Of a stretch of DNA of 64,000 nucleotides, positions 1 through 8,363 are shown piece after piece (positions within the stretch are counted from its first letter, which is position 1; each line of letters begins with the position of its first letter). The DNA is from Brucella rhizosphaerae. Lineage in GTDB: Bacteria; Pseudomonadota; Alphaproteobacteria; Rhizobiales; Rhizobiaceae. Location: NCBI RefSeq assembly GCF_002252475.1, contig NZ_NNRK01000033.1, forward strand, positions 124,001 through 188,000. Reading direction: 5' to 3'. The notes below the pieces were generated by a model that saw nothing but the letters and a program-made list of their open reading frames with translations, searched no databases and was not told the origin of the DNA. The position numbers and the translations under genes were made by a program.

Positions 1-993
1 CTGGTCGCAAACGGCAAAGGAATTCTCGCTGCGGATGAAAGCTCCGGCACCATTGCGAAGCGCTTTGAAGGCATCGGCCTCGCCTCGACCGAGGATTCAC
101 GCCGTGATTATCGCGAGATGCTTTTCCGTTCCGACGACGCAATGAAGAACTATATTTCAGGCGTCATTCTCTATGATGAAACGATCCGTCAGAAGGCCAG
201 GGATGGCACTCCACTGGTCGATATCATCCGCAAGGCAGGGTCCATTCCCGGTATCAAAGTCGATGCAGGCGCAAAACCCCTTGCAGGCTTTGACGGCGAA
301 ACCATCACCGAAGGCCTCGACGGACTGCGTGAACGCCTCAAGGAATATTACGGATTTGGTGCACGGTTTGCAAAATGGCGCGCCGTCATTTCAATCTCTG
401 ATGATCTTCCGACATGGGGTGCCGTCAAGCAGAACGCACAGGCGCTCGCGCGCTATGCTGCCCTCTGTCAGGAAGCAGGCATCGTGCCGATCGTCGAACC
501 GGAAGTCCTGATGGATGGCCAGCCCGGAGACCACACTATCGACCGCTGCTATGAAGTAACTGAATGGGTGCTAAAGACCGTCTTCACAGAGCTCTACGAC
601 GCCCGCGTGAAACTTGAGGGTATGATCCTTAAGCCGAACATGATCATCGATGGCAAGAAGGTCCGCAAAGCTTCGGTGGAAGAAGTTGCAGAAAAGACAG
701 TTCGCTGCTTCCGTCACACAGTTCCTTCGGCTGTTCCCGGCATTGCCTTCCTGTCTGGCGGACAGACCGGCGAAGAAGCAACAGCGCATTTATCTGCAAT
801 GAATGCCGGCTTCGACATGCCATGGAAAATGACCTTCTCCTACGGCCGTGCGTTGCAGGCAGCGTCACTGGAAGCATGGGGAGGCAAGGACGAGAACGTC
901 GCCGCAGGCCAACGCGCCTTTGCACATCGTGCCAAGATGAACGGCTTGGCTGCAACTGGCGGCTGGAAAAAAGACCTCGAAAAGGCAGCCTGA
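1..993 (+). CDS. fbaB: Class I fructose-bisphosphate aldolase (5' end missing)
   Basis: Cleaves fructose-1,6-bisphosphate to dihydroxyacetone phosphate and glyceraldehyde-3-phosphate (and the reverse) in cytosolic glycolysis/gluconeogenesis. The frame is open from the first base of the window, so the start lies outside; 330 residues are visible. The class I hallmark ADESSGTIAKRF sits at visible residues 11-22, and the signature LEGMILKPN, which holds an active-site lysine, is near residue 211; GIAFLSGGQ follows. Class I enzymes use a Schiff-base lysine rather than a metal. A perfect 13-bp hairpin lies directly downstream. The next gene is convergent, so this is the last gene of its transcription unit. 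Confidence 0.95.
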   Translation: MVANGKGILAADESSGTIAKRFEGIGLASTEDSRRDYREMLFRSDDAMKNYISGVILYDETIRQKARDGTPLVDIIRKAGSIPGIKVDAGAKPLAGFDGETITEGLDGLRERLKEYYGFGARFAKWRAVISISDDLPTWGAVKQNAQALARYAALCQEAGIVPIVEPEVLMDGQPGDHTIDRCYEVTEWVLKTVFTELYDARVKLEGMILKPNMIIDGKKVRKASVEEVAEKTVRCFRHTVPSAVPGIAFLSGGQTGEEATAHLSAMNAGFDMPWKMTFSYGRALQAASLEAWGGKDENVAAGQRAFAHRAKMNGLAATGGWKKDLEKAA

Positions 994-1007
994 TTAAATA
1001 CTGAATA

Positions 1008-1040
1008 ATAGAAGGCCCGGTTCACCACCGGGCCTTCTAT
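1008..1040. terminator. Bidirectional terminator between fbaB and yccF
   Basis: Perfect 13-bp arms ATAGAAGGCCCGG and CCGGGCCTTCTAT enclose a 7-base loop between two convergent genes. The A/T ends of the arms let it work in both directions. Confidence 0.85.
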
Positions 1041-1045
1041 TTGAA

Positions 1046-1516
1046 TCAAGCTCCGCGAATTGCGTCGAGTTGTTTGAGGGCGTTACGATTTCGCGCCGCA
1101 TCCGCTAATTCAAGACTGACAACCCGACGACCAATTGGCCACAAGGAAATGGCTGCAAGCTTGAATGATTGAAGGCCAAACGGAATTCCTATGATTGTCA
1201 GGCAGTTGAATATGCCCGCAAAGATATAGCCAAAGAAGAGTACAATCCCGAACGTGCACGCCCAGAGGACATTAAAAATGAACCCGATCGTGCCTGTTGC
1301 AGCAGTGGTGGCGGAAAGCTCCCTACCATCCAGCTCCCGCACATGAACCACTGTCTTTCCAAAGGGAAAGGCTGACATCTTGGCCATCTCAAGTGCTGAT
1401 CGGGTAAGGGGCAAACCCACAATGGACACTGCGAAAATTACCGCTCCCAATAACCATATCAACGCCAGGACGGCGCCGCCAAACACAAACCAGATCACAT
1501 TGCCGACAAACCGCAT
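1046..1516 (-). CDS. yccF: YccF domain inner-membrane protein
   Basis: A 156-residue protein with two copies of the YccF (DUF307) pattern. It has hydrophobic segments at about residues 3-40 and 75-115, each running into an IG(L/I)P motif (VSIVGLPLTR and LTIIGIPFGLQ), which is the hallmark of this small membrane family. The biochemical role of the family is unknown. The start at 1516 is supported by an upstream GGGATAG. It is convergent with fbaB and shares its terminator; nothing else on this strand is close enough to form an operon. Confidence 0.85.
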   Translation of the reverse strand: MRFVGNVIWFVFGGAVLALIWLLGAVIFAVSIVGLPLTRSALEMAKMSAFPFGKTVVHVRELDGRELSATTAATGTIGFIFNVLWACTFGIVLFFGYIFAGIFNCLTIIGIPFGLQSFKLAAISLWPIGRRVVSLELADAARNRNALKQLDAIRGA

Positions 1517-1625
1517 TTTACTATCCCCGCTCTAAAGGCTGTCTCATGAACTGGTGCTATGCCAAATAAAACTGCGCACAACAATTCCCCAAAACGGGGT
1601 CAAAATTATTAGGCTATAATTGAGA

Positions 1626-1790
1626 TCATACGTCACGAAGATGAAAGCCCACGACCACAGCCATTGCAAAGATCGCCACAACCGCAATCTTCCAGAAATC
1701 GCCGCGTCGCTTCATGCCCGGCAAGCCCAATGGCTTGATAATGTGCAGGCCCATAAGTGCCAGAAGCAGCACCGGCAGGATTTTGGTCAC
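1626..1790 (-). CDS. Small membrane protein, 54 residues
   Basis: I chose the GTG at 1790 because GAGAGG lies just upstream; the longer in-frame ATG at 1838 adds a hydrophilic stretch that does not look coding. The product starts TKILPVLLLALMGLHIIKPLG and has a second hydrophobic segment KIAVVAIFAMAVVVGFHL, which suggests two membrane passes joined by a basic loop (GMKRRGDFWK). I do not recognise a family. The regular hydrophobic/basic arrangement argues for a real gene; its function is unknown. Confidence 0.6.
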   Translation of the reverse strand: MTKILPVLLLALMGLHIIKPLGLPGMKRRGDFWKIAVVAIFAMAVVVGFHLRDV

Positions 1791-2068
1791 GAAACACCTC
1801 TCATCCTTCCTTGTGGCCCAGCCATTGATATCCCGCAAGTGGTCCCGGCAATCGCAATCAATTTATGCGTTGCTGCCGATACACTTATTCATCTTAAGTT
1901 TCATGGACGAGACTCTGATCATCGGCATACACTGCCCAATGGAGGAGATGAAAGGCGCATGGAGGAGACGAGGCCAAACGGGCCAGTCTGGCGCTTTCAT
2001 CCGGCATGTTATCGCGACGCTTTATAGACCATCAGGTCATGCAAAGCGCGTGCTTCTGGGAGGAACGC

Positions 2069-3979
2069 ATGACTTCAAGATACGCTGAAACCTATGCCGC
2101 CTGGCAAAATGATCCTGAAGGTTTCTGGGCTGATGCGGCCAAAGCCATCGACTGGTTCAAGCCATGGGATCAGGTTCTCGCATGCGATGAAGGTGTCTAT
2201 GGTCGGTGGTTCAAAGGAGCCGAATGCAACACCTGTTATAATGCTCTCGACCGCCATGTCGCCAATGGGCGCGGCGATCAGATAGCGCTTATCTATGATA
2301 GTCCTGTTACAAATTCAGCCCGCAAATATACCTATCGCGAGTTGCTTGAAGAAGTCGAAGCGCTATCGGCCGTGATGCTCGATAACGGTGTTACGAAAGG
2401 CGACCGCATCCTCATTTATATGCCGATGGTGCCGGAAGCAGCGATTGCCATGCTGGCCTGTGCCCGTATCGGAGCCGTGCACTCGGTGGTGTTTGGCGGC
2501 TTTGCAGCGCATGAGCTCGCAACCCGTATTGATGATGCCAAGCCGGTGATGATTGTTGCTGGTTCATGCGGCATCGAGCCGACCCGCGTAGTGCCTTATC
2601 AGGCCATGCTCGACAAGGCGATCGCAAGTGCGCGCCACAAGGTTGAACATTGCATCATCCTCCAGCGTGAGCAGCATCTGCACAATCTCATTGAAGACCG
2701 CGATATCGATTATCGGTCCGCAGTGGACGCAGCGCGTGGCCGCCCGGTGCCCTGCACGCCTCTCGCAGCCACTGATCCGCTTTATGTGCTTTATACATCC
2801 GGAACTACAGGCGAACCCAAAGGCGTAGTGCGTGACAATGGCGGGCATATGGTGGCACTGGCATGGTCGCTGAAACATGTGTTCGGCGTTGAGCCGGGAC
2901 AGGTGTTCTGGGCGGCATCTGATGTCGGCTGGGTCGTCGGCCACTCCTATATCGTCTATGCGCCGTTGATTGCAGGTGCGACCAGCATCCTCTTTGAAGG
3001 CAAGCCTGTCGGCACACCTGATGCTGGCACGTACTGGCGCATCATCGCCGAACATGGCGTTGAAGTCATGTTCACCGCTCCCACGGCGTTACGCGCAATC
3101 AAGAAGGAAGATGCCGACGGCACTTTCGTGCGGCACTACGATCTTTCCAAATTCCGTGCCCTTTACCTTGCAGGCGAACGTGCTGATCCCGACACGATCC
3201 ACTGGGCGGAAAATCTGTTGGGCTGTCCAGTGATTGATCATTGGTGGCAAACGGAAAGTGGCTGGCCGATGGTGGCCAATCCCCTTGGTCTTGGACTGCT
3301 TGAAACCAAATACGGCTCACCTGCTGTCTGTCTGCCGGGCTATGATATTCGCGTGCTCGATGATGCGGGACATGAGGTCGAACGCGGCCAGCTTGGCAAC
3401 ATCCTGATCAGGTTGCCATTGCCACCTGGTTGCCTGCCAACCTTGTGGAACGCCGATGATCGTTTCCGAAAAGCCTATCTTGAAGAGTTTCCCGGCTACT
3501 ACAAAACCGCTGATGCTGGCTATATGGATGAGGATGGCTATCTCTACATCATGAGCCGCACCGACGACATTATCAATGTCGCTGGCCATCGTCTTTCAAC
3601 CGGCGCCATGGAAGAAGTTCTTTCCAGCCATCCTGATGTTGCCGAATGTGCGGTGCTCGGCATTTCCGATCCGGTCAAGGGTCAGGTGCCTTGCGGTTTC
3701 CTCGTGCTGAAATCCAAAATCGACCGCGATACGCACGAAGTCGAAAAAGAATGCGTCAGCATGATTCGCGATGTCATCGGCCCTATTGCAGCTTTCCGAC
3801 TGGCTTTGACTGTTAAGCGTCTGCCAAAGACGCGTTCGGGAAAGATACTGCGTTCAACGATCCAGAAAATCGCGGATGGTGAAGAGTGGAAAATGCCTGC
3901 CACTATCGATGACCCGGCAATTCTGGATGAAATCAGTGCGGCGTTACGTGAGCGGCATATCGGCCTGGCTTTTGCCTGA
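2069..3979 (+). CDS. prpE: Propionyl-CoA synthetase (acyl-CoA synthetase)
   Basis: A 636-residue AMP-forming acyl-CoA synthetase; family resemblance favours propionate (propionate + ATP + CoA to propionyl-CoA) over acetate. The ATG at 2069 follows GGGAGGAACGC and is preferred to the ATG at 2006. Visible landmarks: the N-terminal ACAS segment (AAWQNDPEGFWADAA), the phosphate loop YTSGTTGEPKG near residue 241, WWQTESGWPM, YKTADAGY, and the C-terminal PKTRSGKILRS near 585-595 with the lysine that is often regulated by acetylation. An SDR gene follows on the same strand after a repeat copy and a hairpin. No methylcitrate-cycle gene is adjacent, so propionyl-CoA probably enters the methylmalonyl route elsewhere. 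Confidence 0.85.
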   Translation: MTSRYAETYAAWQNDPEGFWADAAKAIDWFKPWDQVLACDEGVYGRWFKGAECNTCYNALDRHVANGRGDQIALIYDSPVTNSARKYTYRELLEEVEALSAVMLDNGVTKGDRILIYMPMVPEAAIAMLACARIGAVHSVVFGGFAAHELATRIDDAKPVMIVAGSCGIEPTRVVPYQAMLDKAIASARHKVEHCIILQREQHLHNLIEDRDIDYRSAVDAARGRPVPCTPLAATDPLYVLYTSGTTGEPKGVVRDNGGHMVALAWSLKHVFGVEPGQVFWAASDVGWVVGHSYIVYAPLIAGATSILFEGKPVGTPDAGTYWRIIAEHGVEVMFTAPTALRAIKKEDADGTFVRHYDLSKFRALYLAGERADPDTIHWAENLLGCPVIDHWWQTESGWPMVANPLGLGLLETKYGSPAVCLPGYDIRVLDDAGHEVERGQLGNILIRLPLPPGCLPTLWNADDRFRKAYLEEFPGYYKTADAGYMDEDGYLYIMSRTDDIINVAGHRLSTGAMEEVLSSHPDVAECAVLGISDPVKGQVPCGFLVLKSKIDRDTHEVEKECVSMIRDVIGPIAAFRLALTVKRLPKTRSGKILRSTIQKIADGEEWKMPATIDDPAILDEISAALRERHIGLAFA

Positions 3980-3990
3980 GCTTTTTTACC

Positions 3991-4033
3991 GCACATCTTG
4001 TCCGCAAACCGATTCTCGCTTTTCGGGATGCGC
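3991..4033 (-). repeat. Type A palindromic repeat, inverted copy
   Basis: Read on the minus strand it starts GCGCATCCCGAAAAGCGAGA and ends GGACAAGATGTGC, with the same outer and inner arms as the copies at 42871 and 39552. It lies between prpE and the SDR gene. Confidence 0.75.
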
Positions 4034-4044
4034 TTCCAACTCTT

Positions 4045-4065
4045 GACCGGCGAAAGCCGCCGGTC
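4045..4065. terminator. Hairpin between prpE and the SDR gene
   Basis: Perfect 8-bp arms GACCGGCG and CGCCGGTC with loop AAAGC. No T-run follows, so it may stabilise the mRNA end or attenuate rather than terminate. It ends 30 bp before the SDR start codon. Confidence 0.45.
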
Positions 4066-4095
4066 CACTCTCCTGCAAAATTCGGAGATTGATTG

Positions 4096-4887
4096 ATGCA
4101 GTTAGAAGGCAAGGTGGCAATCATTACAGGTGCCGCCCGCGGTATTGGTTATGCCATTGCAAAACGTTTCCTCATGGACGGAGCGAGCGTCGTCTTGTCC
4201 GATGTTGATGGAGCTGGTGCTGCAAAGGCAGCCAAGGATCTGGAGCAATATGGCAAGGTTCTCGCCATTGCCTGCGATGTGGGAGACAAGCTCGATATCC
4301 ATAATCTGCTGACCTATGCCACGACCAATCTTGGTGAGATTGATATTCTCGTCAACAATGCCGGCATTGTACATCAGGCAGAGTTTCTTGATCTTAAGGA
4401 AGAGGATTTCGACCGCGTGATGCGCGTCAATCTGAAAGGTGCTTTCCTCTGCGGCCAGGCGGTTGCCAAACGCATGGTTGCCCGCGTCGAAGCCGGGGGC
4501 GATGCAGGCAGCATAATCAATATGTCGTCGATCAATGCGATATTCGGTTTACCTGAACAGCTTGCCTATTCTGTTTCAAAAGGTGGCATGAACCAACTGA
4601 CACGCACGATGGCCGTGGCGCTGGCCAAATGGGGGATTCGGGTCAATGCAATTGGTCCAGGCTCCGTCGAAACGGATATGCTGTCGGCAGTAAACAACGA
4701 TGCCGAAGCCCGCAAAAAGATTCTGGAACGCACACCGCTCGGGCGAATCGGTCAACCCTCTGAAATCGCAGCAATTGCATCGTTTCTGGCTTCGCGTGAT
4801 TCGAGCTATGTCACTGGCCAGACGATCTATGCTGATGGTGGCCGCCTGCCGCTCAGCTATACCGCCGCACCACGATTCAAGCCCTGA
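4096..4887 (+). CDS. SDR family oxidoreductase
   Basis: A 263-residue classical short-chain dehydrogenase. The Rossmann motif TGAARGIGYAIA is near the N terminus, NNAG near residue 90, and the catalytic YSVSKGG near 157 with a preceding MSSINA serine region; DGG near the C terminus is typical of FabG-like members. The ATG at 4096 is preferred over the adjacent TTG because GGAG lies 8 bp upstream. The substrate cannot be read from the sequence; FabG-like reductase and sugar/polyol dehydrogenase are both possible. Co-orientation with prpE 116 bp upstream is suggestive, but a repeat and a hairpin separate them. Confidence 0.85.
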   Translation: MQLEGKVAIITGAARGIGYAIAKRFLMDGASVVLSDVDGAGAAKAAKDLEQYGKVLAIACDVGDKLDIHNLLTYATTNLGEIDILVNNAGIVHQAEFLDLKEEDFDRVMRVNLKGAFLCGQAVAKRMVARVEAGGDAGSIINMSSINAIFGLPEQLAYSVSKGGMNQLTRTMAVALAKWGIRVNAIGPGSVETDMLSAVNNDAEARKKILERTPLGRIGQPSEIAAIASFLASRDSSYVTGQTIYADGGRLPLSYTAAPRFKP

Positions 4888-4933
4888 TAAAGGAATTGCT
4901 GCGGCTGATATCAGGATGATAAGAATGCGATCC

Positions 4934-4957
4934 CTCCTGACAGATAGCTGTCAGGAG
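4934..4957. promoter_or_regulatory. Perfect hairpin upstream of the DUF1127 gene
   Basis: Ten-base perfect arms CTCCTGACAG and CTGTCAGGAG around loop ATAG, 40 bp before the DUF1127 start. It could be a terminator for the SDR gene without a T-run, or an operator or leader hairpin for the downstream pair. Confidence 0.5.
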
Positions 4958-4997
4958 CCCTGTGTCATAGTATCTTTCCAGAGAAGAGGGATTCACC

Positions 4998-5183
4998 ATG
5001 GCACTCGCAATCGCACCACTGCTCGCAGTTCTGAAAGAATATATGCGCAAGCAGGACGAACGTCGACGCTTCATCCGCACACAACGCGTGCTCGACAATC
5101 TGCCGCGTGACCTGCGCAAGGATATGGGCTGGCCAGATCGTTACCTGGAACAGCGCAAAGCCAAACAATATAACGGAGAATGA
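4998..5183 (+). CDS. DUF1127-like small protein
   Basis: A 61-residue basic protein. Its C-terminal half, RVLDNLPRDLRKDMGWPDRY, matches the DUF1127 pattern (a short helix then L-x-x-L/M-P-x-x-L-x-x-D-[IM]-G). Small DUF1127 proteins are abundant in alphaproteobacteria; some affect phosphate and carbon metabolism or RNA turnover, but the role of this one is unknown. The start at 4998 follows an AGAGAAGAGGGA purine run. It ends 7 bp before the WYL regulator start, so the two are probably co-transcribed. Confidence 0.7.
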   Translation: MALAIAPLLAVLKEYMRKQDERRRFIRTQRVLDNLPRDLRKDMGWPDRYLEQRKAKQYNGE

Positions 5184-5190
5184 ACCCGGA

Positions 5191-5892
5191 ATGCGCCGCG
5201 CAGACCGCCTTTTCCAGATTGTTCAGCACCTGCGTGGTGGCAGGCTTGTCACCGCGCGTCAGCTTGCCGAACGGCTTGAAGTGTCCGAACGGACAATCTA
5301 TCGCGACATAGCTGACCTGCAATCGACGGGTGTGCCCATCGATGGCGAAGCAGGCGTTGGCTATATTTTGCGTCAGGGTTTTGAACTACCGCCACTTATG
5401 TTCACGCGTGATGAAATCGTGGCACTCGTCGCCGGTGCGCGCCTGATCCGTGCCTGGGGCGGTGTTTCCATGGCACGTGGCGCAGAAGAAGCACTGGTAA
5501 AAATCGAAGCTGTTCTGCCCAAGGAAGAACGCGCCCGCATCACCAGCACGCAAATTCATGCGCCTTCGGCCAGCATCAGTGTAAGCGAACGCCGCATCAT
5601 TGACGCCGTCGAACGTGCCGTGGATGAAGGCACAGTACTCAATATCCGCTATCGTGACCTCGAAGCGAAAGAAAGCGAACGTGACATTCGTCCGCTTGGC
5701 CTGTGGTTCTGGGGTAAGGTTTGGACGGTGATTGGCTGGTGTGAATTGCGCAATGCATTTCGCACGTTCCGCACAGATCGCATAATCGCCGCTGGCAATG
5801 CCGGACGCACATTCCGTTCTGAACGCGGCAAGACACTTGCCGATTTCTATCGCCTCATGGAATTGAGCGAATACAATGCGTTCAAGGATTAA
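5191..5892 (+). CDS. YafY-type HTH/WYL-domain transcriptional regulator
   Basis: A 233-residue regulator. The N-terminal winged helix (RLFQIVQHLRGG...TARQLAERLEVSERTIYRDI, residues 4-45) is DeoR/HTH_11-like; the C-terminal WYL ligand-sensing domain includes NIRYRDL and DIRPLGLWFWGKVWTVIGWC. Such proteins often sense small ligands or nucleic acids. I take the ATG at 5191 because conserved sequence begins there; longer frames overlap the DUF1127 gene. It lies 7 bp after that gene, which may be its target or partner. A strong terminator follows. Confidence 0.88.
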   Translation: MRRADRLFQIVQHLRGGRLVTARQLAERLEVSERTIYRDIADLQSTGVPIDGEAGVGYILRQGFELPPLMFTRDEIVALVAGARLIRAWGGVSMARGAEEALVKIEAVLPKEERARITSTQIHAPSASISVSERRIIDAVERAVDEGTVLNIRYRDLEAKESERDIRPLGLWFWGKVWTVIGWCELRNAFRTFRTDRIIAAGNAGRTFRSERGKTLADFYRLMELSEYNAFKD

Positions 5893-5895
5893 AAA

Positions 5896-5917
5896 AACCC
5901 GCCGGATTGGCGGGTTT
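5896..5917. terminator. Bidirectional terminator
   Basis: AAACCCGCC, loop GGATT without full symmetry, then GGCGGGTTT, with an A-run upstream and a T-run downstream. It serves the convergent WYL regulator and trcR genes. Confidence 0.85.
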
Positions 5918-5939
5918 TTCATATTCCGTCGAAGAAAAC

Positions 5940-6623
5940 TTATTCTTCGTCTTCGTCAGTGTTCGAACCCTTCAGCGAAGAGAGCTTTGCGAATACCTTG
6001 TCCGCATCCAGCTCTTCCTCTTCAGGTGCCTCATCACGATAATCGAAGTTTTCGGTCGCAGATGCTGGCAGCAGCGTGCTGTCAGATTCCTGTACCGGAC
6101 GATTGCGTGAAGCGCGTTCGACTTCAAGGTCGAGATCGATCTGTGTGCAAAGGCCGAGCGTCACAGGATCCATCGCCGTCAGATTGGCCGAATTCCAGTG
6201 GCTGCGGTTGCGAATCTGTTCGATCGTCGACTTGGTCGTACCGATCAAACGCGAAACCTGTGCATCTTTGAGTTCAGGATGGTTACGTACCAGCCAGAGA
6301 ATCGCATTCGGGCGGTCCTGACGCTTGGAAAGCGGCGTGTAACGTGGTCCCTTGCGCTTGGCTTCTGGTACGCGCACCTTCGGTTCGGAAAGCTTCAAAC
6401 GGTGATACTGATCCTTCTCACCCTTGGCAATTTCTTCGCGCGAAATCTGGCCGGTGATAACTGGATCAAGCCCCTTGATGCCCTGCGACGCTTCACCGTC
6501 AGCAATTGCCTTCACCTCAAGCGGGTGCAGCTTGCAGAAAGCAGCAATCTGATCAAAAGACAAAGCCGTATTATCGACGAGCCAGACGGCCGTTGCCTTC
6601 GGCATAAGAAGCTGGGTGGCCAT
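5940..6623 (-). CDS. trcR: Cell-cycle transcriptional regulator TrcR (DUF1013)
   Basis: A 227-residue alphaproteobacterial protein of the DUF1013 family; the family member TrcR is described as a cell-cycle transcription factor associated with RNA polymerase. It starts MATQLLMPKATAVWLVDNTA, has an HTH-like segment (ILWLVRNHPELKDAQVSRLIGT then KSTIEQIRNRSHW at about 107-143) and a strongly acidic C terminus (EAPEEEELDADK... and NTDEDEE). It stands alone between a convergent terminator and its own probable promoter. The assignment rests on sequence recognition only. Confidence 0.85.
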   Translation of the reverse strand: MATQLLMPKATAVWLVDNTALSFDQIAAFCKLHPLEVKAIADGEASQGIKGLDPVITGQISREEIAKGEKDQYHRLKLSEPKVRVPEAKRKGPRYTPLSKRQDRPNAILWLVRNHPELKDAQVSRLIGTTKSTIEQIRNRSHWNSANLTAMDPVTLGLCTQIDLDLEVERASRNRPVQESDSTLLPASATENFDYRDEAPEEEELDADKVFAKLSSLKGSNTDEDEE

Positions 6624-6700
6624 TAGATATAATCCTTCTGTTCGTCCGCTCCGGTGGCGCGGGACGTGGGAAAAACCACAAATTCCGGGAAATCACGGCC

Positions 6701-6729
6701 TATATATATTTTTTTTGACCATAGAGCAA
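6701..6729 (-). promoter_or_regulatory. Probable sigma-70 promoter of trcR
   Basis: On the minus strand TTGCTC (6729-6724) and TATATA (6706-6701) are separated by exactly 17 bp, much of it an A-run. The -10 is about 80 bp from the trcR start. Confidence 0.5.
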
Positions 6730-6787
6730 GAAAGCGCTTCCACCCCATCCCCTATTCTCTATCGGGTGCTAAAATGCGTCTCGGGCA

Positions 6788-7792
6788 TCATGCAACATCA
6801 AGGACGATTTTGCCGATATGCTGGCCACCTTCCATCCGGTCATGCGCCCGCCATGCGTCTTTGAGCGGGAAAATCATATCCATGACCGGGGAGACGCGGC
6901 GTTCCGCCAGAAGCGGCCAGACTTTTGCCTCAAGTTCCCGCGCGATGTCTGCTTTGAAATTCACAGGCCGGGGACGCAATGTCGATCCTGTATGGGTGAG
7001 ACGCTTTGTCATCAGCAATGCGAAATTTGCAGTCGCCTTGGCGCCATTCAGAAACGCAATCTGCACAATGCGCCCGTCCTCTGCAGCCGCCTTGTAGTTG
7101 CGGTCGACATAATCGCCGCCCACCATATCAAGAATGACATTGGCCCCTTTGCCATTGGTCGCGTCTTTCACCGCTGTTACGAAATCCTCGTCACGATAAT
7201 TCACAGCTCTGTCCGCACCAAGCTTCAGGCAGGCTTCGCACTTGTCGGCTGAACCAGCCGTTACAATCACATTGGCACCAAACGCTTTGCCAAGCTGAAT
7301 AGCTGTCGTGCCAATGCCCGATGAGCCGCCATGGATCAGCAATGTCTCACCTTCCTTCAAGCCACCACGCTCAAACACATTATGCCAGACCGTGAAAAAG
7401 GTTTCGGGGATAGCGGCGGCTTCAATATAGCCATAGCCTGAAGGGAGCGGCAGTGCGTTGGTCTCGTGTACGACCGCATATTCGGCATAGCCACCACCAG
7501 CAAGCAGCGCCACAACCTGATCGCCGATCTTGTAGCGCGCAACACCTTCACCAAGCGCAACGATATCCCCGGCAATCTCAAGCCCCGGAATATCGGATGC
7601 ACCCGCCGGTGGCGCATAATGTCCCTGACGCTGAAGAACGTCAGGGCGGTTGACGCCCGCCGCACGTATCCGCACCAGCACCTCCCCTGCTTTTGGCTCA
7701 GGCACCGAACGCTGGATCAGGCGCAACATATGCGCGCCACCCGGGCCTGCAATTTCGATTGCTGTCATCTGGGAAGGCAATTCGGCCATCAT
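6788..7792 (-). CDS. NAD(P)H-quinone oxidoreductase (zinc-independent MDR family)
   Basis: A 334-residue quinone oxidoreductase of the PIG3/QOR type. It has the N-terminal GroES-like fold (GEVLVRIRAAGVNRPDVLQR), GLEIAGDI, and a Rossmann segment LIHGGSSGIGTTAIQLGKA; the catalytic zinc cysteines of alcohol dehydrogenases are not seen. It reduces quinones with NAD(P)H in the cytosol. I start it at the double ATG at 7792 because AGGAG lies 7 bp upstream; the ATG at 7819 has no such site. It is monocistronic as far as visible. Confidence 0.9.
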   Translation of the reverse strand: MMAELPSQMTAIEIAGPGGAHMLRLIQRSVPEPKAGEVLVRIRAAGVNRPDVLQRQGHYAPPAGASDIPGLEIAGDIVALGEGVARYKIGDQVVALLAGGGYAEYAVVHETNALPLPSGYGYIEAAAIPETFFTVWHNVFERGGLKEGETLLIHGGSSGIGTTAIQLGKAFGANVIVTAGSADKCEACLKLGADRAVNYRDEDFVTAVKDATNGKGANVILDMVGGDYVDRNYKAAAEDGRIVQIAFLNGAKATANFALLMTKRLTHTGSTLRPRPVNFKADIARELEAKVWPLLAERRVSPVMDMIFPLKDAWRAHDRMEGGQHIGKIVLDVA

Positions 7793-7888
7793 GATCAAAC
7801 TCCTGTTCAAATCGCCCATAGCGCCGATCAGGCCGCAATGGGTTACCCTTTATGCGTCACAGAAATGCCTCACGTCGAGTGCAGCGCA

Positions 7889-7950
7889 TAGAGCATTTCC
7901 AGTAAAAGTGCGAAGCGGTTTTGCGTGGGATAATGCGCGGAAACAAATAG
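7889..7950 (+). repeat. Type B palindromic repeat
   Basis: Begins AGAGCATTTCCAGTAAAAGT, then GCGAAGCGGTTTTGCG and GGGATAATGCG. It shares the GAAGCGGTTTT core with type A copies but has a GCATT outer arm. It lies between divergently transcribed genes. Confidence 0.65.
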
Positions 7951-8098
7951 ATAGATCGGTTTCAGCGATTCCGCCTTAATTGGAAGCGCTCTTGTGTTAG
8001 GGAAATCCTCATCGATTTCTTGAAATATATATGCGAAGATTCAAGGTGTTAAATCTTTTCTGCCCTTTTAGTTCCGTCATAGACTCCGGAGGAAGGCC

Positions 8099-8290
8099 AT
8101 GAGCGGTATCGAAGAAGATGCAAGCAAACCGCGCGACAGTGTGGTTCTGAGTGAAAATGAGCTGTCTCTGCTTTCGGTCATCGAGATCGACCAGCGCATC
8201 ACTTTGCTACAATCCGAAATTGAGCGACTGAAAACTGAAAGGCATAAAAAAGGCGACAGCCGTGCTGCCGCCGAAGCGCTTTTCCGCTGA
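8099..8290 (+). CDS. DUF1192-like small protein
   Basis: A 63-residue acidic/helical protein: an N-terminal hydrophilic stretch, then LSLLSVIEIDQRITLLQSEIERLKTE, a likely coiled coil. The layout (SV.E...RI..L..EI.RL..E..KK) matches the DUF1192 family of alphaproteobacteria. A strong GGAGGAAGG site precedes the ATG. Function is unknown. An MFS gene follows after 73 bp on the same strand and may be co-transcribed. Confidence 0.75.
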   Translation: MSGIEEDASKPRDSVVLSENELSLLSVIEIDQRITLLQSEIERLKTERHKKGDSRAAAEALFR

Positions 8291-8363
8291 GAAATCGTCT
8301 CAGCCTGATCATCAACGATAGAGCGAAGTCGTGCATCATGCGACTTCATAAAATCCCGGGAAC

